Source of the DNA: an uncultured Vampirovibrio sp.
Lineage (GTDB): Bacteria; Cyanobacteriota; Vampirovibrionia; Gastranaerophilales; Gastranaerophilaceae
NCBI GenBank assembly: GCA_910577395.1
Contig: CAJTLG010000009.1
Span: forward strand, 9,109-73,108
Direction: 5' to 3'
Length of the DNA: 64,000 nt
Shown: positions 8,592-17,996 of the stretch, one piece after another
Numbering within the stretch: the stretch's first letter is position 1
How the letters are laid out: each line of letters begins with the position of its first letter
Made by a program: the position numbers and the translations under genes
The notes under the pieces: generated by a model
Databases searched by the model: none
What the model saw: the letters and a program-made list of their open reading frames with translations, nothing else
Told to the model about the DNA's origin: nothing

Positions 8592-9236
8592 TTAAAAATA
8601 TCGTGCATTTGTGCCAAAATACGCATTGTGAATTTTTTCATGGGCTATACTTGTATTATCGCCATGACCTGCAAAAACTTTAATGTTTTCATTCAGTTTA
8701 AATAATTTTTCTTTAATACTGTGCTCTATCTCCTTAAAAGAGCCTGTAGGGAGGTCACAGCGGCCAATCTCTTCATAAAACAGAGTATCGCCTGAAAAAA
8801 GATTACCTTCAACCAAATAACAGCAAGACCCTTTAGAATGCCCGGGGGTTGCTATTATTTCAATTTTTTTGCCGCACAATTCTATGTTTGAAGTTTCATC
8901 AATAAGTTCATCAATTTGGACTGTTTCAGCCCGCCTTTGTCCAAACATATCACACTGTACACCAAGATTATCATACAATTTTTTATCTTCACGCGGTAAG
9001 AGGATTTTCACGGAAGGAAATTTTTCTTTAAACTTTTTCAATCCTAAAACATGGTCAAAATGTGCGTGTGTTATTAATATTTTTTCCAAATTTAAATTAT
9101 TGGTTTCTATAAATTTAAAAATTTCATCATCAGAACCTGCGCAGTCAATTAGTACGGCACATTTAAGCTCATCATCATATACAAGATAATTATTTGCCGC
9201 AAATTCAAGCGGAATAAACTTTTCAACTTTTAGCAT
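8592..9236 (-). CDS. Metallo-beta-lactamase-fold hydrolase (glyoxalase II-like)
   Basis: A 214-residue MBL-fold protein. THAHFDH (56-62) gives the metal-binding HxHxDH, followed by ATPGHSKGS, LFSGDTLF and the terminal GHGD(N)T motif. This arrangement is that of glyoxalase II-like thioesterases and YcbL-type proteins. The substrate is not predictable. GAGGG is the ribosome-binding site. It lies between a small unknown protein and cdd in a run that begins with lysA. Confidence 0.88.
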   Translation of the reverse strand: MLKVEKFIPLEFAANNYLVYDDELKCAVLIDCAGSDDEIFKFIETNNLNLEKILITHAHFDHVLGLKKFKEKFPSVKILLPREDKKLYDNLGVQCDMFGQRRAETVQIDELIDETSNIELCGKKIEIIATPGHSKGSCCYLVEGNLFSGDTLFYEEIGRCDLPTGSFKEIEHSIKEKLFKLNENIKVFAGHGDNTSIAHEKIHNAYFGTNARYF

Positions 9237-9258
9237 AAACCCTCGTAAAAGTATATTT

Positions 9259-9495
9259 TTAGCTCCAATATTTTAACATACTTAAATATTTTATAAAAGG
9301 GTTCTTGGGTTTTTTTGCATAGTAAGTTTCCATTAAAAGTTTTTGAATATCAATATCTGTAAGGTCCATATGAAGTTTTAAATCTTTCAAATATTTTTCA
9401 AGATATTTTTTTGCAGCCTCAATATCCGAGCTGCATTCTTTCTTAATTTTAAAACATGTTTTCGATAAAAAACTTTCGTTTAAACGTTTTTTCAT
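9259..9495 (-). CDS. Small protein of unknown function
   Basis: A 78-residue basic, helical protein, not recognised. I prefer the ATG at 9495 (MKKRLNESFL) over an upstream in-frame ATG at 9522, because AGGTG lies about 7 bases before it and the extra residues look unlike the rest. It has no signal peptide or membrane segment. It lies 22 bases before the MBL hydrolase gene and 84 bases after cdaA, so it is probably part of that transcript. Confidence 0.55.
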   Translation of the reverse strand: MKKRLNESFLSKTCFKIKKECSSDIEAAKKYLEKYLKDLKLHMDLTDIDIQKLLMETYYAKKPKNPFIKYLSMLKYWS

Positions 9496-9579
9496 ACTAA
9501 AAACACCTAAAAGACATATCACTATCTCACACTATATTTATAATAAAATACTTGGGTGCTTGAAACATTGCCTTTTAGT

Positions 9580-10491
9580 TTAATTATTTTTCTTTGGCGG
9601 AAGAATATTTTCAAACTTAAACACATACCCTTTTTGGGTATCATCATCATCTTTCAAATCTAAAATGCGCTCTAAATCCACTTTTAAGCTGCCAAGGTCA
9701 TCATATTTTTTAAGGCTGCCGTCTATTGCTATTGATACATCCCCGGTTTCTTCAGATACGACAATACAGGCACAGTCTGAAATTTCACTAATGCCAATTG
9801 CCGCCCTGTGGCGTGTGCCATATCTCCAGCTTAGTTTAGGATCTTCCGTAAGCGGCAAAAGCACCCCTGCAGACTGTACCACATCTTTACAAATAACTAC
9901 AGCCCCGTCATGTAAGGGTGTATTAGGGTGAAAAATTGTCAATAAAAGCTCCTGGGATAAGTTTCCGTTTATTTCAACCCCCACATCAGAATGATTAAGA
10001 GCTTTGTCTTCTTTTTGAAGGACTATAAGCCCGCCAATCCTTGATTTTGACATATATTTAATTGTTTCAATTAATTCTTTTACAATATCAATACCATCAT
10101 TTCTCACAGCCAGCGCTTTTTTACCGGATAATAATCTGCTTAAGATATCATTTTGCCCGATATATCCTAAAAACCGCCTTAATTCAGGCTGGAAAATGAC
10201 AATCAGCCCAACTGTTACCACAGATACAAGGGTTTTTAAAAATACACCGAATATTTGAAGATTAATTTTGATTAAAAATTCAGAAAACAGCCACATTATA
10301 AGAAGTCCGAAAATACCTCTTACAAGCGTTTCCGAATGTGTTCCTTTAATATATTTTTTATAAAGAAAAACAAGAATAAGTGCAAGGATTATGACTTCAG
10401 TTATATTTACGCCAAGCTGTGCCCCGCCAAAAGAGTGGGCAAGCTCATAAAACTGCCGAAGCAAATATTGGTAGAAATCAGTAAAATCCAA
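9580..10491 (-). CDS. cdaA: Membrane diadenylate cyclase CdaA
   Basis: Makes the second messenger c-di-AMP from two ATP. Three hydrophobic segments in the first 100 residues precede the DAC domain, which carries LHDGAVVI (DGA 195-197) and GTRHRAAIGISE (RHR 227-229), the two catalytic motifs. The 303-residue length and N-terminal membrane layout are those of CdaA (YbbP), not DisA. The start is TTG, with GGAAGG about 9 bases before it. It directly follows lysA (25 bases), rather than the ybbR-glmM partners seen in many bacteria. Osmotic, potassium and cell-wall roles are family knowledge. Confidence 0.95.
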   Translation of the reverse strand: MDFTDFYQYLLRQFYELAHSFGGAQLGVNITEVIILALILVFLYKKYIKGTHSETLVRGIFGLLIMWLFSEFLIKINLQIFGVFLKTLVSVVTVGLIVIFQPELRRFLGYIGQNDILSRLLSGKKALAVRNDGIDIVKELIETIKYMSKSRIGGLIVLQKEDKALNHSDVGVEINGNLSQELLLTIFHPNTPLHDGAVVICKDVVQSAGVLLPLTEDPKLSWRYGTRHRAAIGISEISDCACIVVSEETGDVSIAIDGSLKKYDDLGSLKVDLERILDLKDDDDTQKGYVFKFENILPPKKNN

Positions 10492-10516
10492 TAGTTTGCA
10501 CCTTCCTTATTTAAGT

Positions 10517-11842
10517 TTAAAAAATGACATCGTTTTGGGTTAGCTGTTCGTAGGTTTCCCTTTTAACTATAATATCAGATTGCGAATTATTTACAAGTAT
10601 CATTTCAGGCTTTAAAACCCTGTTATAGTTGCTTGACATAGAATATCCGTAAGCACCTGTATTAAACACACAAAGGATATCACCTGCCTGAGGATTATTT
10701 AATTCAATATCTTTAATTAAAATATCACCGCTTTCGCAAAATCTGCCGGCAACAGTTACTTTTTTAGGCGTGTTTTCTTCTTTATGGTTTGCAATAACAG
10801 CTTCATATTTTGCCCCATACATTGAAGGCCTTGGGTTATCAGCCATTCCGCCATCTACTGCTATATATTTCCTGCCGTTTGGCACCTGCTTAGAAGACCC
10901 GACTGTATACAGTGTAACACCTGCCGTACCTACCATAGAACGCCCCGGCTCAATATATAAAACAGGTTCTTCTAAATCATACATTTCACAGTGGTCTTTA
11001 ATTGATTTTTTAATCACACTTGCAATTGTATGAACAGAGGGCGGTTTATCCGCGCCGGTATAGGTTATTCCTAAGCCCCCGCCCATATTAATTTCATTAA
11101 GATTAAGGTTAAATTTATCATTAATTCTTTTTAATTCCTTTAAAAGTACACCTATTTCATCATAATATACCTGGGTTTCAAATATCTGAGAGCCGATATG
11201 AGCATGTAAACCCATTATTTCAAGGTTTTTAAATTCTTTTAAAATTAAATCCACAGCTTCATCAATCTGAACAAGGTCAAACCCGAATTTTGAATCAAGG
11301 TGGCCTGTCTGAATATATTCATGGGTGTGGCATTCAATGCCGGGAGTAATTCTTAAAAGCACTTTTTGCACTTTATCAAAAGATTTTGCAACCTCATTTA
11401 AAAGAGAAAGCTCCAAAAAATTATCAACACTAACTCTGCCGACCCCTAATTCCAAAGCAAGAAGAAGTTCATCGGTTGTTTTATTGTTACCGTTAAATGT
11501 TGTCATATTCATATCAACACCGGCTTTGTTTACAGTGTAGATTTCCCCGCCTGAAACCACATCAAACCCAAACCCTTCAGAATGCAGAATTTTTGCTATT
11601 TGAGAGGTCATAAGGGCTTTAGACGCGTACATCATATTTACTTTTTTATAATCTTTAAAAGCCTCTTTGTATTCTCTTGCAATGGTTCTAAGGGTTACTT
11701 CATCCATTACATATAAGGGGGTGCCGTATTTTTCAACCAAATCAACAGTGTCGCATCCTGAAATTTCAAGGTTGCCTTTTTCATTTATTTTAGTGTTCAG
11801 GGGCCTTATATTTTGGTTTACAGTTATTGGCGTATTTGACAT
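10517..11842 (-). CDS. lysA: Diaminopimelate decarboxylase
   Basis: Decarboxylates meso-diaminopimelate to L-lysine. The PLP lysine is in MYASKAL (Lys about 75). GFGFDVVSGGE, HAHIGSQI, the EPGRSMVG phosphate-binding segment, and CESGDILIKD near the C-terminus are all standard for fold-III group IV decarboxylases. The 441-residue length is normal. AAGGAG stands about 10 bases before the ATG. It heads the minus-strand run lysA-cdaA-small protein-MBL-cdd and is divergent from the AI-2E family gene across 76 bases. Confidence 0.96.
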   Translation of the reverse strand: MSNTPITVNQNIRPLNTKINEKGNLEISGCDTVDLVEKYGTPLYVMDEVTLRTIAREYKEAFKDYKKVNMMYASKALMTSQIAKILHSEGFGFDVVSGGEIYTVNKAGVDMNMTTFNGNNKTTDELLLALELGVGRVSVDNFLELSLLNEVAKSFDKVQKVLLRITPGIECHTHEYIQTGHLDSKFGFDLVQIDEAVDLILKEFKNLEIMGLHAHIGSQIFETQVYYDEIGVLLKELKRINDKFNLNLNEINMGGGLGITYTGADKPPSVHTIASVIKKSIKDHCEMYDLEEPVLYIEPGRSMVGTAGVTLYTVGSSKQVPNGRKYIAVDGGMADNPRPSMYGAKYEAVIANHKEENTPKKVTVAGRFCESGDILIKDIELNNPQAGDILCVFNTGAYGYSMSSNYNRVLKPEMILVNNSQSDIIVKRETYEQLTQNDVIF

Positions 11843-11918
11843 TATCTTCTTAACTCCTTGCTAAATCTTTGCTAAAATTGTAACATAAAGATAACCCAAA
11901 TAGTGAAAGGAAGAGCTT

Positions 11919-12974
11919 TTGGAAAATAATAAAACAGGTGAAAACTATCCAAATACAAGCATTTTAACTTATAAAAACATTATTTTTGCAATAATGCTGA
12001 TTTTGGTTTTGATATTTATAGCAAACATTGCAGAAATCGCCCTTATGTTGTTTGTAGCCTTCATTATCACCTGTGCCATTGACCCTGCCGTAAAATTTTT
12101 AGAAAAATATATGCCGCGGGTTCTTGGTGTAAGCCTTGTATTGCTGTTGCTTTTAGGGGGCTTGCTTATTATAGTTATTCCGCTTTTATCTCTTACAATT
12201 AAACAGAGTATTGTTCTTATAAATAATATGCCTGAATATATTGCAGGATTACAGAATTTTCTGCACACAAACCATTTTGGGATTTTAATTTCAAAATACA
12301 TAAACCCTGAAGCACTAAACAATGCAAACATAGAATTGACAACCGTTACAAGCGAAATTTTATCAAGAGGTATGGATGCATCAAAGCTTATTGTAAGCTC
12401 TATAACCGGGGCAATTGCAGTAACTATAATGGTTTTTTATCTTTCATATGATGAAAAACTAATGACAAAAAGGTTTTTAGAGTTTTTCCCGCCAAAATTT
12501 AAAGAAAAAGCCTCAGGTATTTTAGATTCAATAAAAATAAAAGTCGGCGGTTATGTGTTTGCACAGGTACTGTCTATGGCAGTTGTAGGCGTATTTACCT
12601 TTCTCGGGCTCGCCGTTATAGGGCACAGCCAGGCACTGTTAATCGGGTTTTTGGCCTGCATTTTGGATATAGTACCTGTAATAGGTGCCACAATTGCAGT
12701 GGCGGTAGGGCTTTATACAGCAATTAGCGGTGGATTTTTGTATGTAATTTTAACTTTTGTAATTATGATGATAGCCCAATGGCTGCAAAATCAGATATTT
12801 AGGCCACTTTTATTCGGTAAATTTATGGATACGCATCCGCTTTTAATTATTGTATCCTTGCTTATAGGGGCAAAATTTATGGGTTTCTGGGGGGTAGTGC
12901 TTGCCCCTGCAATAGCAAGTATAGTGTGCGTTTTAGTAGATGAACTTTACATAAAACCCATAAATAAGGCCTAG
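11919..12974 (+). CDS. AI-2E family (PerM/TqsA-type) membrane exporter
   Basis: A 351-residue polytopic membrane protein with paired N-terminal helices, a soluble middle part and four to five C-terminal helices. The conserved GFLACILDIVPVIGATIA region and the LLIGAKFMGFWGVVLAPAIA ending are signatures of the AI-2E/PerM family. Members include autoinducer-2 exporters and Na+/Li+ antiporters, so the substrate is open. The likely start is TTG at 11919, preceded by AGGAAG. A radical SAM gene follows 10 bases later. Confidence 0.88.
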   Translation: MENNKTGENYPNTSILTYKNIIFAIMLILVLIFIANIAEIALMLFVAFIITCAIDPAVKFLEKYMPRVLGVSLVLLLLLGGLLIIVIPLLSLTIKQSIVLINNMPEYIAGLQNFLHTNHFGILISKYINPEALNNANIELTTVTSEILSRGMDASKLIVSSITGAIAVTIMVFYLSYDEKLMTKRFLEFFPPKFKEKASGILDSIKIKVGGYVFAQVLSMAVVGVFTFLGLAVIGHSQALLIGFLACILDIVPVIGATIAVAVGLYTAISGGFLYVILTFVIMMIAQWLQNQIFRPLLFGKFMDTHPLLIIVSLLIGAKFMGFWGVVLAPAIASIVCVLVDELYIKPINKA

Positions 12975-12984
12975 AAAATAGAAA

Positions 12985-14535
12985 ATGGAAAAATTTTTAT
13001 ACGAAAGATTAACCGATAAAACCCCTAAAATCAATGCCTGGTTTGCATTCCCTGCTATTGAAAGTTTTGCAATGTCATCTTTAGGGTTTCTTTCTATTTT
13101 TAAGCAGCTTGATTTAATGGAAGATGTCTTTGTAGAGCGGGTTTACGCCGATACAAAAACAACCGTTGCACCTGTTAAAGATTTGGATGTAATCGGGTTT
13201 TCAAATTCTTTTGAAATAGATATTTTGACAATTTTAAAAATGTTTTCAAAATTTGAAATTCCGCCTCTTGCAAGGGATAGGGGGGAAGAATACCCGTTAA
13301 TCTTTGGCGGGGGACCGGTTTTAAGCGCTAACCCGATACCTTTTGAAGATTTTTATGATTTCATATCCGTAGGAGATGCTAAAATCACACTGGACAAGGC
13401 TTTTAAGGTATTGGTTGAAAAGAGAAATGAAACAAAAGAGGCTAAACTGCAAGCCCTTAGTGAGATTGAGGGAATTTGGGTGCCAAAATTCGGCAAGGAA
13501 AAAACTGTTGTAAAAATGGCCGATAATATTGAAGAACCCGTTTATACACCAATTTTAAGTGATAAAAGTTATTTTAAGGACACATTTATTATTGAAATAG
13601 AACGCGGATGCCCAAAAACCTGCAATTTCTGCCTTGCAAGCTGGCTTAATCTGCCTGTAAGGTATGCCCCGCTTGATAAAATCCTTCAAGCCATTGACTT
13701 AGGGCTCCAAAACACTAACAAAATCGCGCTTTTAGGAGCATACGTTGCGGGACATCCCGATTTTGAAAAAATCCTTGAATATATAAGAAAAAAGAACAAA
13801 ATAAGCCCGGTTGAGCTCACGTTATCATCGCTTCGGGCGGACCTTACAGACGAAAATGTGGTTAGGACACTTGTTGAGTGCGGCGCTAAAACTGCCACTA
13901 TAGCAGTGGAGGCAGGAAGTGAAAGGCTTAGAAAGGTTATAAATAAAGATTTAACGGATGAACAAATTTTGAAAACCGTTGAAATAGCCCGCATTAACGG
14001 GTTAAAGGGGCTTAAAATATACGCTATGATTGGGCTGCCTACCGAAACTGAAGAAGATATAGATGCACTTGTAGATTTGATGAGGCGGATAAAACAGGCT
14101 AATAAAGGATTTGAGCTGACGCTTAGCGTTTCAAGCTTTATTCCCAAGGCTCATACACCTTTCCAATGGGTAAAAAAGACTGATAGCAAGAAACTTTGCG
14201 TTAGATTAAAAAAATTACAAAATAAAATTTCAAAAATGGGCATAAACTTCCGTCCCACAAGCGTAGACTGGGATACAGTCCAGTCAATCCTTTCCAGGGC
14301 GGGCTTTTCGCTATCAGAGTATCTGCTGAAAGTCACTGAAAACGGGGGTAACCTTGGAGCATTCAAGCAAACATGGCGCCAAATGGCAAAAGGGGGAATT
14401 TTACCTGATATGGAATTGTACGCTGAAAGCCCCATACCCCAGAACCCTGATGAGGCCTTGCCTTGGGATTTTATTGACGTGAAAACCGCGCCCATGCTCA
14501 AAAAGCGCCTTGAGGGCGCCTTAGAAACTTGCTAA
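12985..14535 (+). CDS. Radical SAM protein with N-terminal B12-binding-like region
   Basis: A 516-residue protein. Residues 20-190 resemble a B12-binding-type Rossmann region (LDVIGFSNSFEID, LIFGGGPVLSANP). The radical SAM cluster motif is RGCPKTCNFC (Cys 209, 213, 216), followed by ALLGAYVAGHPDF, a TIAVEAGSERLR motif and YAMIGLPTETEEDI. The order matches the TIGR03960/YgiQ-like group often linked to TIGR03936 in RNA or cofactor modification. No TIGR03936 partner adjoins it, and the reaction is unknown. It is probably co-transcribed with the exporter gene. Confidence 0.85.
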   Translation: MEKFLYERLTDKTPKINAWFAFPAIESFAMSSLGFLSIFKQLDLMEDVFVERVYADTKTTVAPVKDLDVIGFSNSFEIDILTILKMFSKFEIPPLARDRGEEYPLIFGGGPVLSANPIPFEDFYDFISVGDAKITLDKAFKVLVEKRNETKEAKLQALSEIEGIWVPKFGKEKTVVKMADNIEEPVYTPILSDKSYFKDTFIIEIERGCPKTCNFCLASWLNLPVRYAPLDKILQAIDLGLQNTNKIALLGAYVAGHPDFEKILEYIRKKNKISPVELTLSSLRADLTDENVVRTLVECGAKTATIAVEAGSERLRKVINKDLTDEQILKTVEIARINGLKGLKIYAMIGLPTETEEDIDALVDLMRRIKQANKGFELTLSVSSFIPKAHTPFQWVKKTDSKKLCVRLKKLQNKISKMGINFRPTSVDWDTVQSILSRAGFSLSEYLLKVTENGGNLGAFKQTWRQMAKGGILPDMELYAESPIPQNPDEALPWDFIDVKTAPMLKKRLEGALETC

Positions 14536-14565
14536 ATTAAGGGTTTATATTGTTTATTGCCTATT

Positions 14566-15087
14566 TTATGCGTTTTCAAGCTTTGCTTGATTGTAGTTTG
14601 CGAGGATTTCCATTGACTTATATACAGACACTGAATCTGCACCAATATCGCTGATTTTCACCCCTGAAAAAATGAAAAGGTCCTCTACCAGGCTAATTAA
14701 GCCCATATATTTACCGTATTCGCTTTCTGTTTGGGCATTTTGAACTCTATCAACAAGTTCAGTCATAATTTCCTGAAAATCTTCTTCAGGATTGCCTGTT
14801 GGGGAAAGGCCGAGTTGATACATAACGCTATACCATATGTAAGATACGCTCTCTGATTGATTTTGAGCAATTTCATCATTTTCAGAGAGGTTCTTTAGGC
14901 CTTCAGCTGCTGTTTTTGTTTGAATTTCACTTAGCTTTGCAAGGTCTTTTTGAGCATCCCCGGTGGATTTCACCCCAAATTGCGCAAGCAAATTACTCAC
15001 GGAAGAATAATCCGTGCGGGTTGCATTTAAAAAGTAATTTATTTGCTCCTGATATAGGCTGGAGGCGGAAATCGGGGAAATTGACAT
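14566..15087 (-). CDS. Uncharacterised helical protein
   Basis: A 173-residue soluble, acidic, helix-rich protein beginning MSISPISASSLYQEQ. It contains two related segments, SVSNLLAQFGVKSTGDAQKDLAKLSEI and MYQLGLSPTGNPEEDFQEIM, each a short repeat with the pattern GxxxTGxxxxDxxxI. The layout suggests an internal duplication of a small helical unit. No signal peptide or catalytic motif is visible, and I do not recognise a family. It converges with the radical SAM gene across 30 bases. Confidence 0.65.
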   Translation of the reverse strand: MSISPISASSLYQEQINYFLNATRTDYSSVSNLLAQFGVKSTGDAQKDLAKLSEIQTKTAAEGLKNLSENDEIAQNQSESVSYIWYSVMYQLGLSPTGNPEEDFQEIMTELVDRVQNAQTESEYGKYMGLISLVEDLFIFSGVKISDIGADSVSVYKSMEILANYNQAKLENA

Positions 15088-15241
15088 TATAAATTCTGCC
15101 TTAAAATTTTTAAGTACTTAATAATAATTCCACGTGCAAAATTTTTATAACATTTTACGCTAAAACACAAGTCCCAAGACAATTTCAAGGTTTAAACAAG
15201 TGCGGAATGCAGATATAAATTTTTATGGTAAAATTTAGGCT

Positions 15242-15811
15242 ATGGAACAAAATCAGCTGCACAACCCATGTTTCAACAAAATCGGGTATATACAGGTATA
15301 TACGGGAAACGGTAAAGGCAAAACCACTGCTAGCCTTGGTTTAGCGCTGCGTGCCCTTGGCAGAGGTTGGAAGGTGCTGATTGTGATGTTTACAAAGGGC
15401 GGGTCAAATTATGGAGAAATCCATTCGTTTTCAAACCTTTCCGATGATATTAAAAACCGCTTTAAGGTAATAAATGCAGGGCTTGACAGGATTGTTTATA
15501 AAAATAACATAAATGATAATGACAGGTCTGAAATCAGCAAAGGGTGGGATTTTGCAAAAAATGCCATACAAAATTGCGAATATGAGCTTGTAATACTTGA
15601 TGAGGCCAATATAGCACTGGATTTAGGGCTTATTGACCTTGAAGATATGCTAAATACACTGAAAAACAAACCTAAGGGTGTGGAAATTGTGCTCACAGGG
15701 CGGAATGCACCCAAGGAAGTTATTGAAATCGCACACCTTGTTTCAGAAATACACCCCGTAAAACACTACTGGGACATAGGTGTCGAGGCAAGAGAAGGCG
15801 TGGAATATTGA
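15242..15811 (+). CDS. cobO: Cob(I)yrinic acid a,c-diamide adenosyltransferase (CobO/BtuR)
   Basis: Transfers the adenosyl group of ATP to the cobalt of corrinoids, giving adenosylcobalamin precursors. The 189-residue length is typical. The P-loop GNGKGKTT (22-29) follows IQVYTG, and LALRALGRGWKVLIVMFTKG, LVILDEANIAL and VLTGRNAP are family signatures. No other cobalamin genes are present, so a salvage role is likely. Its stop overlaps the TTG start of the MlaD-like gene by 3-4 bases. Confidence 0.93.
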   Translation: MEQNQLHNPCFNKIGYIQVYTGNGKGKTTASLGLALRALGRGWKVLIVMFTKGGSNYGEIHSFSNLSDDIKNRFKVINAGLDRIVYKNNINDNDRSEISKGWDFAKNAIQNCEYELVILDEANIALDLGLIDLEDMLNTLKNKPKGVEIVLTGRNAPKEVIEIAHLVSEIHPVKHYWDIGVEAREGVEY

Positions 15812-16416
15812 AAAAAGGGCATGTTATAGAAGTCTTAATACTTTTAACCATTGCTGTAGCAGGCACTTTGGCTGTATATAGCATTTATTATAATATAGCA
15901 ATTAAGCCAAACCTTTATACAATAAGGTTTCACGACGTTGACAGTATCATAAAAGGCTCTCCTGTAAGGTTTATGGGCATTATTGTAGGACATGTGAGAA
16001 ACCTGAAACGGGAAGATGACCAAATAGCCTGCGAAATCGTGGTTACAAAGCCCAATACCGCAATCCCGGACGGCTCTGTTGCAAAAGTGGAGTATAACGG
16101 GCTTGGCGGGTCAAAATCAATTGAAATTATGCCGCCAAAAACCAACGACCCTGATATTAAAGGCATTGTGGGGGTTTACGGACTTAGAATATCAGATTTT
16201 GCAGAGGTATTTGGAGAATTGAGGGCTGTACTTATATGTATAAGGCAGTTTGTAGAAACAATTTCACCTGAAAACAGCCTTGGGGTGGTAAAAACTATAG
16301 CTGAAACACCTGATTTTACCGAAAATGCAAACAAAAATCTTGATAAAATGATTGAAAAACAAAAAAATAATACGATGATGATAAACAAACTGTTTGAACG
16401 ATTTAGGTTTTGGTAG
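15808..16416 (+). CDS. MlaD/MCE-domain membrane-anchored protein
   Basis: A 202-residue protein with one N-terminal membrane helix (about 7-29), then an MCE domain (VRFMGIIVGHVRNL, GLGGSKSIEIMPP). MCE proteins form hexameric rings that ferry phospholipids between membranes; MlaD is the single-domain form. The start is TTG overlapping the cobO stop. No MlaE permease or MlaF ATPase gene is nearby, so partners must lie elsewhere. The C-terminus is a helical tail ending in basic and aromatic residues. Confidence 0.85.
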   Translation: MKKGHVIEVLILLTIAVAGTLAVYSIYYNIAIKPNLYTIRFHDVDSIIKGSPVRFMGIIVGHVRNLKREDDQIACEIVVTKPNTAIPDGSVAKVEYNGLGGSKSIEIMPPKTNDPDIKGIVGVYGLRISDFAEVFGELRAVLICIRQFVETISPENSLGVVKTIAETPDFTENANKNLDKMIEKQKNNTMMINKLFERFRFW

Positions 16417-16431
16417 GACAAAATAGTTCAC

Positions 16432-16642
16432 ATGACAAGACTGCAATTTTTAGGAAAAAATATTAAAAAATACAGACTTGAAAACCACTTCAGTCAGGAG
16501 TTTTTAGCTGAAAATGCGACCTTAGCCGCGAATATATATATCAAGAATTGAAAGCGGACAAAAATATGTCAGCCTGAAGAAAATATTTTTAATTGCAGAT
16601 GTTTTAAAAGTATCAGTTAATACACTATTTGATTTTGAATGA
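16432..16642 (+). pseudogene. Frameshifted XRE-family helix-turn-helix regulator
   Basis: Frame 1 reads MTRLQFLGKNIKKYRLENHF then SQEFLAENA. The next frame gives DLSREYI, and a third frame gives SRIESGQKYVSLKKIFLIAD and then VLKVSVNTLFDFE before the stop. Joined, they make a complete 70-residue XRE/Cro-type HTH domain. The first break is near 16515-16518 (one base lost). The second is at the AT dinucleotide run 16532-16541 (one base lost or one AT unit gained). The protein cannot be made as it stands, unless these are sequencing errors. There is no obvious partner gene. Confidence 0.82.
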
Positions 16643-16658
16643 CGTGACCGCGCCTTGG

Positions 16659-17321
16659 TCAGTTTACTATCCCCATATCAAGCACTTTTTTCACTTCATC
16701 TTTAATTTGCTTATGAATAGTGTCAACGGGCAGTTCGCCATTTATTGTGATAAAATTATACTCATTTTGAAGTTTGTCATACTCTTCAAGACAGCGCCCC
16801 TGATAGATTTCAAAACTTTTATAAATATCGGTTGAAAGACCTATGTCGCGGCCCGATTCAAAATAATCTAGCCCTTTTGTACCTATCATACGTTTTAAAA
16901 GCTTATCTACAGGCATTTTTAAATAAAATACAATATCGGGTGTCGGGGCAAAATCATAAAGTTTTTTCACCCATTTAATATCATGCCCTCTAACTGTATC
17001 CCTTACAAAGGCGGTATAAATGTATCTGTCTAAAAGCACCACAAAACCGGCTTTAAGAGCAGGAATAATAACATTTTCTAGGCGGTCGGCGTAATCTGCC
17101 GCATATAAAAGAGAAAATGTGGTTGTATTAAGGAGGTTTCTTTCTTTTGCCTCATTAATAACATCAGATATCAGGCGGGATGTTTTCCATTCCGATAGCA
17201 TGCAGCCGTAGCATTCATTTTCTATATATTTTTTAAGCAAATTAACCTGTGTCGATTTACCGGCACCGTCTGTTCCTTCTATTACAACTAAAAGTCCGTC
17301 ATAGCCGTGTTTTTGATACAT
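16659..17321 (-). CDS. tmk: Thymidylate kinase-like protein, copy A
   Basis: A 220-residue P-loop nucleoside monophosphate kinase. GTDGAGKST (16-24) is the Walker A loop. AADYADRLENVIIPALKAGF with LLDRYIYTAFVRD gives the DR(Y) substrate-binding motif. The family phosphorylates dTMP to dTDP. The ATG follows directly after the TAA of a paralogous gene, with an AAGG ribosome-binding site inside that gene, so the two are coupled. Two adjacent copies suggest that one has another substrate or that they act as a heterodimer. Which copy is the housekeeping enzyme is not clear. Confidence 0.85.
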   Translation of the reverse strand: MYQKHGYDGLLVVIEGTDGAGKSTQVNLLKKYIENECYGCMLSEWKTSRLISDVINEAKERNLLNTTTFSLLYAADYADRLENVIIPALKAGFVVLLDRYIYTAFVRDTVRGHDIKWVKKLYDFAPTPDIVFYLKMPVDKLLKRMIGTKGLDYFESGRDIGLSTDIYKSFEIYQGRCLEEYDKLQNEYNFITINGELPVDTIHKQIKDEVKKVLDMGIVN

Positions 17322-17996
17322 TTAAATATTTATACCTTTCGAATTTAAAAGTTCGGTCACAATTTTTCTGAAATACATTTGTTTTTTATGTATTGTATCG
17401 TTTGCATCCACCTTAATAAGGCCGTATTCATCCACCATATCTTTGTATTGTTCAATAACACGGTTTTGGAACAATACATAGCTTTTATAAGGGTTATTTG
17501 AAAGTTTTAAATCCATGCCTGCCTCATAATATTTTGGCTGACGGTTTGTACAGATACGCTCTAAAGATACTTTGGCACTTACATCAAAATAAACTGTTAA
17601 ATCAGGCTTTATTGCAAAACCATACATATTCCTGACCCATTTTTTATCCACATCGCGGGCAACATCACGGGCAAAGGCGGTATACACGTATCTGTCCGCA
17701 AGCACGATAAAGCCTGCCTTTAGTGCGGGGATTATTACTTTTTCAAGGCGGTCAGCAAAATCCACAGCGTGGAGAAGGGAAAACGTGCGCCCTGAAAGAA
17801 GGTTTTTCTTTTTAGCCTTTTTTGTGGTATCTGCAATAAGGTCTGAAGAATTCCAACAGGTCAAAATAACATCAAGATTTTTAGATTTTAGCCAGCTGTA
17901 CAATAAATCAAGCTGTGTTGATTTGCCGCTTCCGTCAATTCCCTCAACACAAATGAGTACGCCTTTCAGGTCATGGTTTTTATTAAATCTTAACAT
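17322..17996 (-). CDS. Thymidylate kinase-like protein, copy B
   Basis: A 224-residue paralogue of the adjacent gene. GIDGSGKST (19-27) is the P-loop, ADRYVYTAFARD the DRY motif, and the insert AVDFADRLEKVIIPALKAG closely matches copy A. The open frame extends 81 codons further upstream, but those residues are membrane-like and unrelated. I place the start at the ATG at 17996 just before the conserved fold, with AAGGG upstream. The upstream region is shared with a divergent membrane-protein gene beginning at 18088. Confidence 0.84.
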   Translation of the reverse strand: MLRFNKNHDLKGVLICVEGIDGSGKSTQLDLLYSWLKSKNLDVILTCWNSSDLIADTTKKAKKKNLLSGRTFSLLHAVDFADRLEKVIIPALKAGFIVLADRYVYTAFARDVARDVDKKWVRNMYGFAIKPDLTVYFDVSAKVSLERICTNRQPKYYEAGMDLKLSNNPYKSYVLFQNRVIEQYKDMVDEYGLIKVDANDTIHKKQMYFRKIVTELLNSKGINI

